From Allobosea thiooxidans (GTDB lineage: Bacteria; Pseudomonadota; Alphaproteobacteria; Rhizobiales; Beijerinckiaceae): DNA of 64,000 bases. The notes beneath the pieces were generated by a model. The model saw only the letters and a list, made by a program, of their open reading frames with translations. It was not told where the DNA came from and ran no database searches. Shown one piece after another: positions 53,500 through 62,232 of the stretch (position 1 is its first letter; the number at the start of each line of letters is the position of its first letter). The DNA is taken from contig NZ_FUYX01000002.1 of the NCBI RefSeq assembly GCF_900168195.1, positions 7,501 through 71,500 of the forward strand, given 5' to 3'. The position numbers and the translations under genes were made by a program.

Positions 53500-54366
53500 C
53501 TAGAGGTTCCGAAACAATGCCTTCAGCAGTTTGTCGACGAAGGCAGCTGTGCACCGGCCGGGGTCGAAGGCGGCCCTCAGGGTCGCGCCTGTCGATGTGA
53601 TCTCCGGGAACGGCGCTACCAGCCGGCCCTGGTCAATGATGTCAGTCAATACGTTCAGGGGCCCGACGATGCAGCCCTGCCCGGCCATCGCAGCCTGTGA
53701 CGCAATATAGAAATGTGGCGCCGGGCGGATCGCCGCTGGCGGCCTGACCCCCGCGGCCTCGATCCAGCCTTCGAACTCGCCGCTTCGGGTGTCGGCGACG
53801 AGGATGGTCTCGGCCGCGACGCCGGCAAGCCCGGCCCGCCGCAGGGGCTCGGCGCGTTCGGGCGGGGCGAGCAGCGTCAGCCGCTCGACCCCGATCTCGC
53901 GATATTGCCAGCCTTCAGGCCTCCACGAGGTGCGCATGATGCCGATGTCGAACGGCGTGCTCTGCCAGTCATCCGTGGTGTGAAGGGCCGAGACCCGTAT
54001 GGGGCATCCTCCCGCTGCCGCCTGCGCCTCGACCAATCGGGGCATGAGCCAGTGCACCGAGAGCGTCGTATTGGCGGCCAGGGTGAGGACATGCTGCTGC
54101 CCCTGGCGCGCCGCAGCCTCCCAGCCGCCGCGAATTTGCCGCAGGCCGGTTCTGACCGCCTGGGCGAGCTCCATCGCGAGCGGAGTCGGACGCAGGCGGT
54201 GCCCCTTCTCGAACAGGGGAACAGCAAGCGCTTCCTGCAACTGTCCGAGCTGCTTGCTGACCGCTCCGGGCGTCACACACAGGTCATCTGCTGCTGCGAC
54301 GATATTGCCGGTGCGCACGACAGCTTCAAGAGTCGCGAGGGCGCGCAACGAAGGCATTTGTGACAT
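53500..54366 (-). CDS. LysR family regulator, GcvA-like
   Basis: This 288-residue LysR protein has HTH residues in ALATLEAVVRTGNIVAAADD and TPGAVSKQLGQLQEAL, and an effector domain with LTLAANTTLSVHWLMPRLVE, typical of the GcvA-like subgroup. ATG 54366 is 103 bp from the divergent phosphonoacetate hydrolase start. The gap is AT-rich and holds a short palindrome. In phosphonoacetate users PhnA expression is substrate-induced by a LysR protein (PhnR), so this gene is a good candidate for that role. Confidence 0.88.
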   Translation of the reverse strand: MSQMPSLRALATLEAVVRTGNIVAAADDLCVTPGAVSKQLGQLQEALAVPLFEKGHRLRPTPLAMELAQAVRTGLRQIRGGWEAAARQGQQHVLTLAANTTLSVHWLMPRLVEAQAAAGGCPIRVSALHTTDDWQSTPFDIGIMRTSWRPEGWQYREIGVERLTLLAPPERAEPLRRAGLAGVAAETILVADTRSGEFEGWIEAAGVRPPAAIRPAPHFYIASQAAMAGQGCIVGPLNVLTDIIDQGRLVAPFPEITSTGATLRAAFDPGRCTAAFVDKLLKALFRNL

Positions 54367-54453
54367 TAGATTTGACCTGACCTCAAATTCAAATGAATAT
54401 AAATCGCTTTCATGTCAGTTTAAATAAGACTATACAGGTCTCAGTGAACGTAA

Positions 54454-54464
54454 ATCTCTGAGAT
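54454..54464. promoter_or_regulatory. Palindrome before phnA, possible LysR site
   Basis: ATCTC-T-GAGAT lies 5 bp before the GTG start of phnA in an AT-rich divergent region. A nearby TATACA (54431-54436) may be a -10 element. Its position is compatible with an operator or a leader stem; assignment is tentative. Confidence 0.3.
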
Positions 54465-54469
54465 ATACC

Positions 54470-55738
54470 GTGTCTGACGACTCTATTTTTGTTAACAGGC
54501 GAAATTATTATCTGCCAAGTAAGCCTTTTGCCGTGATCTGTTACGACGGCTTTGATCCGTCATATCTTGCGGATGCGGCAATAAGGGGGATTTCGCCGCG
54601 CCTGTCCGCGATGGCGGAGCAGGGCTTCTGTGCCAGCGTGCATTCGGCCATGCCGAGCTTCACCAATCCGAACAACGTCTCGATCGTCTGCGGTGCTCCG
54701 CCGCGCGTCCACGGCATCTCCGGCAACTACTGGTATGATCGCGCGACCGGCGAGGAAGTCATGATGACCGATGCCGGGCCGCTCGGCGCGCCGACGATCC
54801 TCGCCGGGCTCGCCGAGGCGGGCGTGAAAGTCGCGGCCGTCACCGCGAAGGACAAGCTGCGCAAGGCACTCGCGGCCGGGCTGGCCGGGGAAGGGCTGCC
54901 AGGCATCGCCTTCTCGGCCGAGAAGGCATCCACCAGCACCCGGGCGGAGCATGGGATTGCGGGCGCGGAGATCCAGGCCGGGCAACCCGTTCCGGATCAG
55001 TACTCGCCGGAGCTCTCGCTCTTCGTGCTCGATGCCGGGCTTCGCCTCCTCCGGAGCGGCCGAGCCCAGGTGCTCTATCTGTCGCTGTCCGATTTCGTAC
55101 AGCATGCCCATGCTCCGGGCGCGCCCGAGTCCGATGCCTTCATTCGGGCCGTCGACGACCGCGTCGGCGCGCTCATCGACGCCGGGGCCACGGTGGGCAT
55201 CGTCGCCGATCACGGCATGACCGATCTCTCGCTGGCCGACGGCTCTCCGAACATCCTTTACCTCGGCGACCGGCTCGATGCCCGGTACGGCGCCGGCCAG
55301 ACCCGGGTGATCTGCCCGATCACCGACCCTTTCGTGCGTCATCACGGGGCGCTCGGCGGCTTCGTCCGCGTCCATATCCTGGGCGATCTCGAGCATGACG
55401 AGGTTCGCGCCTTCCTGAGCCGGCTTCCCGGCGTCGAGCTCGCCCTGTCGCGCGAGGAGATGTGTCGTCGCTTCGACCAGCCGATGGAGCGGGAGGGCGA
55501 TGTCGCCGTCATCGCCGGCAAGGGTGTCGCGCTCGGCACGCATGAGGGCGCCCATGCGCTGGGCGAACTCGCCGGCGCCCGCCTGCGTTCGCATGGCAGC
55601 CTGGCCGAGAGGAATGTGCCCTTCCTCGTCTCGCAGCCGCTCAACGCGATGTATCGGCGCAAGGCCGCGACCGAGCAGCTCCACAACTACGACATCTTCG
55701 ATTTCGTGCTGAACGGCACGCGTTCGGAAGGGAATTGA
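54470..55738 (+). CDS. phnA: Phosphonoacetate hydrolase
   Basis: This 422-residue alkaline-phosphatase-superfamily enzyme splits phosphonoacetate into acetate and phosphate using two zinc ions. The metal and catalytic residues are in place: D26 (CYDGFDP), nucleophile T65 (MPSFTNPNN), D208/H212 (SLSDFVQHAHAPG), D247/H248 (VADHGMTD) and H375 (RLRSHGS). Their spacing matches the Sinorhizobium PhnA pattern, offset by about three residues. The start is GTG with a weak ribosome site, but the motifs require it or something close. It is divergent from a LysR gene and overlaps no neighbour; a second superfamily member follows 3 bp later. Confidence 0.9.
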   Translation: MSDDSIFVNRRNYYLPSKPFAVICYDGFDPSYLADAAIRGISPRLSAMAEQGFCASVHSAMPSFTNPNNVSIVCGAPPRVHGISGNYWYDRATGEEVMMTDAGPLGAPTILAGLAEAGVKVAAVTAKDKLRKALAAGLAGEGLPGIAFSAEKASTSTRAEHGIAGAEIQAGQPVPDQYSPELSLFVLDAGLRLLRSGRAQVLYLSLSDFVQHAHAPGAPESDAFIRAVDDRVGALIDAGATVGIVADHGMTDLSLADGSPNILYLGDRLDARYGAGQTRVICPITDPFVRHHGALGGFVRVHILGDLEHDEVRAFLSRLPGVELALSREEMCRRFDQPMEREGDVAVIAGKGVALGTHEGAHALGELAGARLRSHGSLAERNVPFLVSQPLNAMYRRKAATEQLHNYDIFDFVLNGTRSEGN

Positions 55739-55741
55739 GCC

Positions 55742-57022
55742 ATGACGGAGAAGCGCCGCACCGCCGTCCTCGTCCTCGACGGGCTACGCCGGGATTTCGT
55801 CACGCCGGAGCTGATGCCCCGGCTCTCCGCTCTGCGCGAGCGCGCGACCTGGTGTGCGCAGCACGGCTCGGTCTTCCCGTCCGTCACCCGCGTCGTCTCG
55901 TCGAGCGTGGCGACGGGCTGCCGGCCGGCCCGCCACGGCCTCGCCGGAAACACGATCTCGCTGGTCGATGAGGGCAGGCTCGCCCTCTTCGATGCCGGCA
56001 AGCCCGAATTCATCGCCGAGAAGCAGCGCCTCACCGGGCAGGCCCTCGCCATGCCGACGCTGGCCGACCGCCTCGCTTCGGCCGGCGGAGCCGTCATATT
56101 CAACAACGTATCGCCCGGCGCAGCCTATCTGCATGACCCGCTTGGCCATGGCCATGTCTATCATCGCGCCGGCAGCTTCGGTCCTGGGCGCGAGCCGATC
56201 ACCGGCGAGCAGGCGCTGGCGATCGCCGGAGACCTCGATGGCGACGCCGAGCTCGTCAAGCGTTTTACGGCCGAGGCGATCGAAGGCGCCAAGCCGGCGC
56301 TGGCGCTAGCCTGGCTCGGCCATCCCGACACAACCCAGCATGCCGTTCCGCTCGGCTCGCCGCAACATCACGAGGCGTTGCGGCGAGCCGACGCCCATGC
56401 TGGCGCTGTGATCGACGCGGTCGATGCCGCCAGGGAGCGGGGTGAGGAGATCCTGCTGCTGGTCGGCTCTGATCACGGTCACCAGACCGTCTCGGGCGTG
56501 GTCGACATCGATGCCGAGCTGATCGTCGCCGGCCTGAAGGATGGCCCGGCTTCGACCGATGTCGTGGTCGCGCCGAACGGCACCGCGGCGCTGATCTATG
56601 TCGACCCGAAGCATTGCGATCGCGTTGCGCGGCTCGGCGCTTTCCTCGCCGGCTGCTCCTGGGTCGGGCGTCTGATCGCGCCCGATGAGTTCGGCGCTTT
56701 TGGCATCCCGGCCGATGAGGGGCTCGCCTTCGCGCTGGCGATGGCGGCCGATGACGAGGCCGACAACGCCTACGGTGTCCCCGGCCTCAGCCTTGCGGCC
56801 AAGCCCGCGAGCGGCAAGCCTGACCGTCTCGGCTGCGGCCAGCATGGCGGGCTCGGCCGCTATGAGCAGTCGCCGGTACTGATGCTGGACGGTCCCGGCT
56901 TCGCGGCCGGCGGCGCGATCACCGAGCCGACCTCCGCGATCGACCTCGCCCCGACTCTGCTCGCCTTCCTTGGCCATGACGCGCCCGGCCTGGACGGCCG
57001 GCCGTTGCAGTCTCGCCCCTGA
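55742..57022 (+). CDS. Alkaline phosphatase superfamily phosphodiesterase/hydrolase
   Basis: This 426-residue enzyme is of the type I phosphodiesterase/nucleotide-pyrophosphatase branch. It has D13 in VLVLDGLRRDF, nucleophile T49 in FPSVTRVVSSSVATG, then AWLGHPDTTQHAVPLG, LVGSDHGHQTV and near the C-terminus CGQHGGLGRYEQSP, giving the six metal ligands. It has no signal peptide, so it is cytoplasmic. It follows phnA by 3 bp and precedes the importer genes. It might release phosphonoacetate from an ester, or hydrolyse a related imported phosphodiester; substrate unknown. Confidence 0.85.
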   Translation: MTEKRRTAVLVLDGLRRDFVTPELMPRLSALRERATWCAQHGSVFPSVTRVVSSSVATGCRPARHGLAGNTISLVDEGRLALFDAGKPEFIAEKQRLTGQALAMPTLADRLASAGGAVIFNNVSPGAAYLHDPLGHGHVYHRAGSFGPGREPITGEQALAIAGDLDGDAELVKRFTAEAIEGAKPALALAWLGHPDTTQHAVPLGSPQHHEALRRADAHAGAVIDAVDAARERGEEILLLVGSDHGHQTVSGVVDIDAELIVAGLKDGPASTDVVVAPNGTAALIYVDPKHCDRVARLGAFLAGCSWVGRLIAPDEFGAFGIPADEGLAFALAMAADDEADNAYGVPGLSLAAKPASGKPDRLGCGQHGGLGRYEQSPVLMLDGPGFAAGGAITEPTSAIDLAPTLLAFLGHDAPGLDGRPLQSRP

Positions 57023-57052
57023 CCCTCGTCGCAAACGATCGGATATGCAGCC

Positions 57053-58603
57053 ATGACCCGTCTCAGCAATGATCGCGACCTCGATCGCCGCAACTTTCTC
57101 CTCGGCGGCGCCAGCTTCGCCGGCGCGCTCGCTGTTCTGCCGGCCGAAGCCTTCGGCCAGAGCGTCCGCAAAGGTGTGCTGAAATACGCGACGCTTGGCC
57201 TCGATACCGCCGACCCGCATCGCCACACCGGCAGCATCGCGGTGCAGCAATGCTATGTCGAGACACTGACCTCCATTGCCGCCGACGGTTCCGTCGAGCC
57301 CTTCCTGGCCGAGCGTTTCGAGGTCTCGCCGGACGGGCTGACCTATCGCTTCAAGCTTCGGTCGAATGTGAAGTTCCACAACGGCGATGTGATGGGCGCT
57401 GCCGACGTCGCCGCCAATTTCGAACGCGTCAAGACCAAGGTGAAGGGCGGCTGGCTCGTCTCGGCGATGAAGCGCGTCGTCAAGCTGGAGACGCCGGACG
57501 CCAATACGCTCGCCGTCACCCTGCAGGAGCCGTATTCGCCCTTCCTCAACCTGCTGTCCGAGCTCTGGATCCTCTCGCCGAAATCCGAAGGCTGGGAGGA
57601 GACGATCAGGACGCCGATCGGCACCGGCCCGTTCACCTTCGGCACCTGGCAGCCGAAGGTGAAGCTGCTGGCGCCGGCCTTCGCCGACTATTGGAAGAGC
57701 GGTGCGCCCAAGCTCGAAGCGGTCGAGTTCGACTTGCGCGACGGCATCGACAAGAGCCTCGCCTTGCGCGCCGGCGACGTCCACATCATCAGCGCCGAAC
57801 GTGAAGCCGCCGAAGGCTTGGAGAAGGCAGGCACCGCGACCATCTCGGGCCTGAAGGATACGAGCTGGTACTTCGTCGCCTTCAACAACCGCAAGCCGCG
57901 CAAGCCCTTCGACGACGAGCGCGTCCGCCGCGCCCTCGCGCTCGCCGTGGACAAGGCCGCCTTCATGCGCTTCGTCGGCGGCGAGAAGGGCATCGTCACC
58001 AACCAGGTCGTGGCGCCGGGCCATCTCTATTTCGACCAGGCCGGCCATGACGCCGACGTCTTCCGCAAGCCGAACCTCGAGCAGGCGAAGAAACTGCTCG
58101 CCGAGGCGGGCGTGAAGCCCGCGGAGCATACGATCGAGTTCGTTTCCTGGCAGGAAGCCTATGCGCAGGTCGCCGTCCAGATGGTGCGCAAGCTCGGTTT
58201 CAAGGTGAACCATGTCGCGCTCGACGATATCGGCGCGCAGAAGCGCCTCGGCCAGTACGACTGGGACATGAACGCCATGGCCTCGGGCCCGCGCTCCGAC
58301 ATCTTCCTGCGCTATGTCCGGCTGATGAGCGACGGCCCCAACCCCGTCCTCTGGGGCGGTATCCAGGACCCGGAGCTCGACAAGCTGATCGACGAGGCGG
58401 TGAAGGAACCCGACGCTACCGAACGCAAGGCGACCTATCTCAAGGCTTCGCAACGCATCATCGAGAAGGGCTACTTCTACGTGCTCGGCCACGCGCCGAG
58501 CCTGATCGCCATCGGCAAGGGCGTGAAGGGCTATGACCCCGGCTTCACCTGGGCCTGCCATTGGGCGAGCGGCGGTGTCGCCTACGCCACGATCGACGCC
58601 TGA
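57053..58603 (+). CDS. ABC transporter substrate-binding protein, family 5 (Tat-type leader)
   Basis: This 516-residue exported binding protein has a twin-arginine leader (LDRRNFLLGGASFAGALAVL, cleaved near AFGQS). Family features are LGLDTADPHRHTGSIAVQQC, YRFKLRSNVKFHNGDVMGAA and DDERVRRALALAVDKAAFM. It is the third, unrelated-in-detail family 5 binding protein of the window. Placed between the phosphonate hydrolases and two permeases, it is predicted to bind a phosphonate or phosphodiester. That would be unusual, since phosphonates normally enter by PhnCDE-type importers. Confidence 0.9.
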   Translation: MTRLSNDRDLDRRNFLLGGASFAGALAVLPAEAFGQSVRKGVLKYATLGLDTADPHRHTGSIAVQQCYVETLTSIAADGSVEPFLAERFEVSPDGLTYRFKLRSNVKFHNGDVMGAADVAANFERVKTKVKGGWLVSAMKRVVKLETPDANTLAVTLQEPYSPFLNLLSELWILSPKSEGWEETIRTPIGTGPFTFGTWQPKVKLLAPAFADYWKSGAPKLEAVEFDLRDGIDKSLALRAGDVHIISAEREAAEGLEKAGTATISGLKDTSWYFVAFNNRKPRKPFDDERVRRALALAVDKAAFMRFVGGEKGIVTNQVVAPGHLYFDQAGHDADVFRKPNLEQAKKLLAEAGVKPAEHTIEFVSWQEAYAQVAVQMVRKLGFKVNHVALDDIGAQKRLGQYDWDMNAMASGPRSDIFLRYVRLMSDGPNPVLWGGIQDPELDKLIDEAVKEPDATERKATYLKASQRIIEKGYFYVLGHAPSLIAIGKGVKGYDPGFTWACHWASGGVAYATIDA

Positions 58604-58627
58604 TCGGGCAAGGGGAGGGCCGCAGCC

Positions 58628-59560
58628 ATGGCGATCCGGGTCTCAGCGGAGGAGGCCGGCCTCGGGCGGGAGCGGTCCGGCGGGCGCCGGCCGGCCGGCC
58701 TCGTCCTCGCCTGCGCGATCGTGCTGCTCGCGGTCGCGGCCGGCCTGGCGGCGCCGTGGCTGACGCCGAACTCGCCGCTCGATCAGGATCTGCTCGCGAT
58801 CAATCAGGGACCGAGCACGGATTTCCCGCTTGGCACCGACCATCTCGGCCGCGATGTCTTCGCGCGGCTGCTCTACGGTGCGCGCTCGACGCTGGGCATC
58901 TCCGTCGCCGGCACCGCGATCGCCTTCGCCATCGGCGCCGGGCTCGCCCTGCTCGCCCTCGCCTTCGGGCGCTGGCCGGCAATGCTGCTGTTCGCGGCGA
59001 TCGATCTGGTGCGCGCGCTTCCCGGCACCTTGCTCGCCTTGCTGCTGATCGTCGGTCTTGGCAGCGGCCCGGGCCCCCTGATCGTGGCGCTCGGCGTCTC
59101 CTTCACGCCGCTCGTCGCCTATGTGACGCGCGCGACCTATCTGCGCGAGACGGCGCGGGACTATGTCCAGGCGGCCACGAGCTTCTGCGGCGGTCGGCTG
59201 CACATCCTGCGGCGCCATATCCTGCCCAACATCGCCGGCGCGCTGGTGACCCAGGCCGCGATCATCCTGCCGCGCTGCATCGTCACGGAATCGGTACTGA
59301 GCTTTCTCGGCGTCGGCTCCTCGCCGGACGCGCCGACCTGGGGGCGGATGATCGCGGATTCGAGCCGCTTCGTCGAACGTGCACCGCACGCCATCCTTGT
59401 GCCGCTCGTGGCGTTGGTGCTGCTGACGCTGAGCCTCTCGGCGATCGGCAATCATCTGCGGCGCCGTCTCGATCCCGTCCGCGACGGGGCTGGTGATCCC
59501 GCCGGGATGGACGAGGCGGAGCCGGCCGAGCCTGCCCGATCGCCGCTTGCGACCGCCTAG
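58628..59560 (+). CDS. Dipeptide-type ABC transporter permease DppC family
   Basis: This 310-residue permease has an extended N-terminal tail before the first helix (PAGLVLACAIVLLAVAAGLA), FPLGTDHLGRDVFARLLYGA, the coupling loop DYVQAATSFCGGRLHILRRH and FLGVGSSPDAPTWGRMIADS. A charged C-terminal tail of about 25 residues follows the last helix. It precedes the DppB-type gene here, the reverse of the usual order. Confidence 0.92.
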   Translation: MAIRVSAEEAGLGRERSGGRRPAGLVLACAIVLLAVAAGLAAPWLTPNSPLDQDLLAINQGPSTDFPLGTDHLGRDVFARLLYGARSTLGISVAGTAIAFAIGAGLALLALAFGRWPAMLLFAAIDLVRALPGTLLALLLIVGLGSGPGPLIVALGVSFTPLVAYVTRATYLRETARDYVQAATSFCGGRLHILRRHILPNIAGALVTQAAIILPRCIVTESVLSFLGVGSSPDAPTWGRMIADSSRFVERAPHAILVPLVALVLLTLSLSAIGNHLRRRLDPVRDGAGDPAGMDEAEPAEPARSPLATA

Positions 59561-59572
59561 GAGGGGAGCGTC

Positions 59573-60481
59573 ATGACGCGCATCGTCGCCGTTCTGGCTA
59601 GCCTGCTGCGCGGCCTGCTGCAGGCCGCCCTCATCGTGATGCTGACCTTTTTCCTCTGCCGCGTGATGCCGGGGGACGTCGTCGACGTGCTCGGCCTCGA
59701 AGGCGGCCTCACCGCCGAGCAGCAGGCCGCGATGCGGCATAGCCTTGGGCTCGACCGGCCCTTGCCGCTGCAATTCGCGGACTGGGTCGGCCATGCGCTG
59801 ACCGGCGATTTCGGGCGTTCGATCCGCTTCGACCGCCCGGTCGGCGAGATGCTCGGGGCGGCTCTGCCGGTGACGGCCAAGCTCGCCGCGCTCAGCTTCT
59901 GCCTCGGCGTGGCGCTCGCCCTCCTGCTCGCGATCGCCGCCACAGCGCGGCCTTCGCGCTGGCTCGATGCCGCGATCGATCTCGTCAACACCTGGTCGAT
60001 CGCCGTCCCGACCTTCTGCGCGGGCGTCGCGGCGATCCTGGTCTTCTCGATCTGGCTGGGGTGGCTCCCGGTCATCGGCGGGCTGCTGGTCCCCGTGTTG
60101 GTGGTCGGGCTCGACAATGCCGGCCAGATCGTCAAGCCGCTGGGCGAGGAACTGCGCGAGGCGGTGCTGCTGCCGCATGTGCGCACCGCCCGCGCCAAGG
60201 GCCTATCGCCCTGGCGCACCGCCTTCGCCCACGTCCTCCCGGCGGCGATGCCGGTCGTGCTCGCCCTGTCGGGCCTGGTTCTGGGTGGGCTCGTCGCCGG
60301 CTCGCTCACCATGGAGGTGCTGTTCGCGCTGCCTGGCCTCGGCAGTCTGACGCTCAACGCCATCCATGGCCGCGACTATCCGATCATCCTCGCCGCCGTA
60401 ACGCTGATCGCCGTCGCGCTCGTCGCCATCAACACGATCGTCGACATGCTCCACCGCCTGATCGACCCGAGGGTCTCCTGA
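59573..60481 (+). CDS. Dipeptide-type ABC transporter permease DppB family
   Basis: This 302-residue permease has the DppB-type first helix (LQAALIVMLTFFLCRVMPGD), six membrane segments, coupling loop VLLPHVRTARAKGLSPWRTA and the C-terminal DMLHRLIDPRVS. It begins 12 bp after the DppC-type gene, with GGAGGGG upstream, and shares one base of its stop with the ATPase start. Confidence 0.92.
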   Translation: MTRIVAVLASLLRGLLQAALIVMLTFFLCRVMPGDVVDVLGLEGGLTAEQQAAMRHSLGLDRPLPLQFADWVGHALTGDFGRSIRFDRPVGEMLGAALPVTAKLAALSFCLGVALALLLAIAATARPSRWLDAAIDLVNTWSIAVPTFCAGVAAILVFSIWLGWLPVIGGLLVPVLVVGLDNAGQIVKPLGEELREAVLLPHVRTARAKGLSPWRTAFAHVLPAAMPVVLALSGLVLGGLVAGSLTMEVLFALPGLGSLTLNAIHGRDYPIILAAVTLIAVALVAINTIVDMLHRLIDPRVS

Positions 60482-62232
60482 TGCGACCGATCCTCGAAAT
60501 CGCCGATCTCGACATCGCCATCGCCGGTCGGCGCGTGGTGCGTGATCTCTCTCTCTCGATCGCGCCCGGCGAAACCATGGCGCTGATCGGGGAATCGGGC
60601 TCCGGCAAATCCATGACGGCTGCCGCGGTCATGGGGCTGCTGCCGCGCGGCGCGCGCATCGCCGAGCACTCGCGCCTGCGCTTCGACGGCGTGCCGCTGA
60701 GTCCCGAGGACGAGGTGGCTATGCGCCCGCTGCGCGGCCGCGCCATGAGCATGGTCTTCCAGGACCCGATGAGCTGCCTCAACCCGTTCATGGTGGTCGC
60801 CGGACAGATTGACGAGGCCCTGCAGCGTCTCGGGGCCGGCAATGGCGGGCAGCGGCGCGCACGCATGCTCGAGCTGCTCGGCCTGGTCGAGCTGCCGGAT
60901 CCCGCAGTCCTCGCCCGCCGCTATCCGCATGAATTGTCCGGCGGCCAGCAGCAGCGCGTCATGCTGGCCATGGCGCTCGCCGCCGAGCCGCGCCTGCTGA
61001 TCGCCGACGAGCCGACGAGCGCGCTCGACGCCACGGTTCAGGCCGAGATCCTCGGGCTCTTGAAGAGCCTCCAGCGCAAGCTTGGCAATGCGCTGCTGTT
61101 CATCACCCATGATCTCGCTGCGGCCGCCCAGCTCGCGCATCGCATCGTCGTGATGCGGGCCGGCCGGGTGGTCGAATACGGCCCTGCCGCGGTCGTCCTG
61201 GGCGATCCGCGCGAGGAGTACACGCGCAAGCTCGTCTCGACGCGCCGCATGCTCGCCGCACCGCCGCCGGGCCGGCCGGAGGCGCGCGCGGTCGACCCCG
61301 CGCTGCGCATCGAGGGGCTCGTCCACGACTATCCCGCCAGGCGCCTCTTCGGCCGCCCGTTCCGGTCGCTGCACGGGGTCTCGCTCACGATCGCGCCGGG
61401 CGAGACACTGGGCATCCTCGGCGAATCCGGCTCGGGCAAGTCGACCCTGGCGCGCCTGGCCATCGGCCTGGCTCGTTCCGGCGCCGGCGAGATCGCGCTG
61501 TTCGGAACGTCGATCGCGCAGAGGGCCCGGCTCGACCGCGCCCTGCGCCGCCGCTGCCAGATCATCTTCCAGAACCCTTATGGTGCGCTCAATCCCAGGC
61601 TCACCATCGAGGCCGCCATGCGCGAGCCGCTGGAACTGCTCGGCCTCTCAGGCCGCGACGACCGGGTCCGGATCGAGGCTGCGCTGGTCGATGTCGGGCT
61701 CGGCGGCGAGCATCTCGCCCGCTATCCGCACCAATTGTCCGGGGGGCAGCGCCAGCGCGTCTGCATCGCCCGGGCGCTCCTGTCCGACCCGGAGCTCCTG
61801 ATCTGCGACGAGATCGTCTCGGCGCTCGACGCGACGGTGCAGATGCAGGTCATCGCCATGCTGAAGGCGCTTCAGGCAAAGCGGGGCTTTGCGATGATGT
61901 TCGTCGGCCACGACATTGAGATCGTGCGTTGGGTCTCGGACCGCATTGCCGTGATGCATCGCGGCCGCATCGTCGAACAGGGGCCGGCCGCCGCGATCGT
62001 CACTGCGCCGCAGGCTCCCTATACGCAGATGCTGATGGCGGCGACGCTCGGTTCGGTGGCCTGGCCGGTTCCGGCTGGCACCAGCAAGGGGTGCGATTTC
62101 GAATGCCCCATTCCCGGCATCGAGCCAATGTCTGGAGGTGGCGCAAACGCTCGGTCCTTACGGCCCATCAAAGACGAAGACGTTCTCAGCCATGCCACGG
62201 CCGCAGCCGTCGATGGCGAAGACGCCGCCTGA
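60481..62232 (+). CDS. Fused double ATP-binding protein (DppD-DppF type)
   Basis: This 583-residue protein has two ABC ATPases in tandem. The first has Walker A GESGSGKS (about residue 38), signature LSGGQQQRVMLAMAL and Walker B LLIADEPTSALD. The second starts near residue 280 with Walker A GESGSGKST (about 317), signature LSGGQRQRVCIARAL and DEIVSALD. It serves as the complete engine of the importer. ATG 60481 overlaps the permease stop by one base. Its last 75 bases overlap the 3' end of the converging IclR-SMP-30 gene, so the C-terminal 24 residues are coded against the other gene. Confidence 0.94.
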   Translation: MRPILEIADLDIAIAGRRVVRDLSLSIAPGETMALIGESGSGKSMTAAAVMGLLPRGARIAEHSRLRFDGVPLSPEDEVAMRPLRGRAMSMVFQDPMSCLNPFMVVAGQIDEALQRLGAGNGGQRRARMLELLGLVELPDPAVLARRYPHELSGGQQQRVMLAMALAAEPRLLIADEPTSALDATVQAEILGLLKSLQRKLGNALLFITHDLAAAAQLAHRIVVMRAGRVVEYGPAAVVLGDPREEYTRKLVSTRRMLAAPPPGRPEARAVDPALRIEGLVHDYPARRLFGRPFRSLHGVSLTIAPGETLGILGESGSGKSTLARLAIGLARSGAGEIALFGTSIAQRARLDRALRRRCQIIFQNPYGALNPRLTIEAAMREPLELLGLSGRDDRVRIEAALVDVGLGGEHLARYPHQLSGGQRQRVCIARALLSDPELLICDEIVSALDATVQMQVIAMLKALQAKRGFAMMFVGHDIEIVRWVSDRIAVMHRGRIVEQGPAAAIVTAPQAPYTQMLMAATLGSVAWPVPAGTSKGCDFECPIPGIEPMSGGGANARSLRPIKDEDVLSHATAAAVDGEDAA

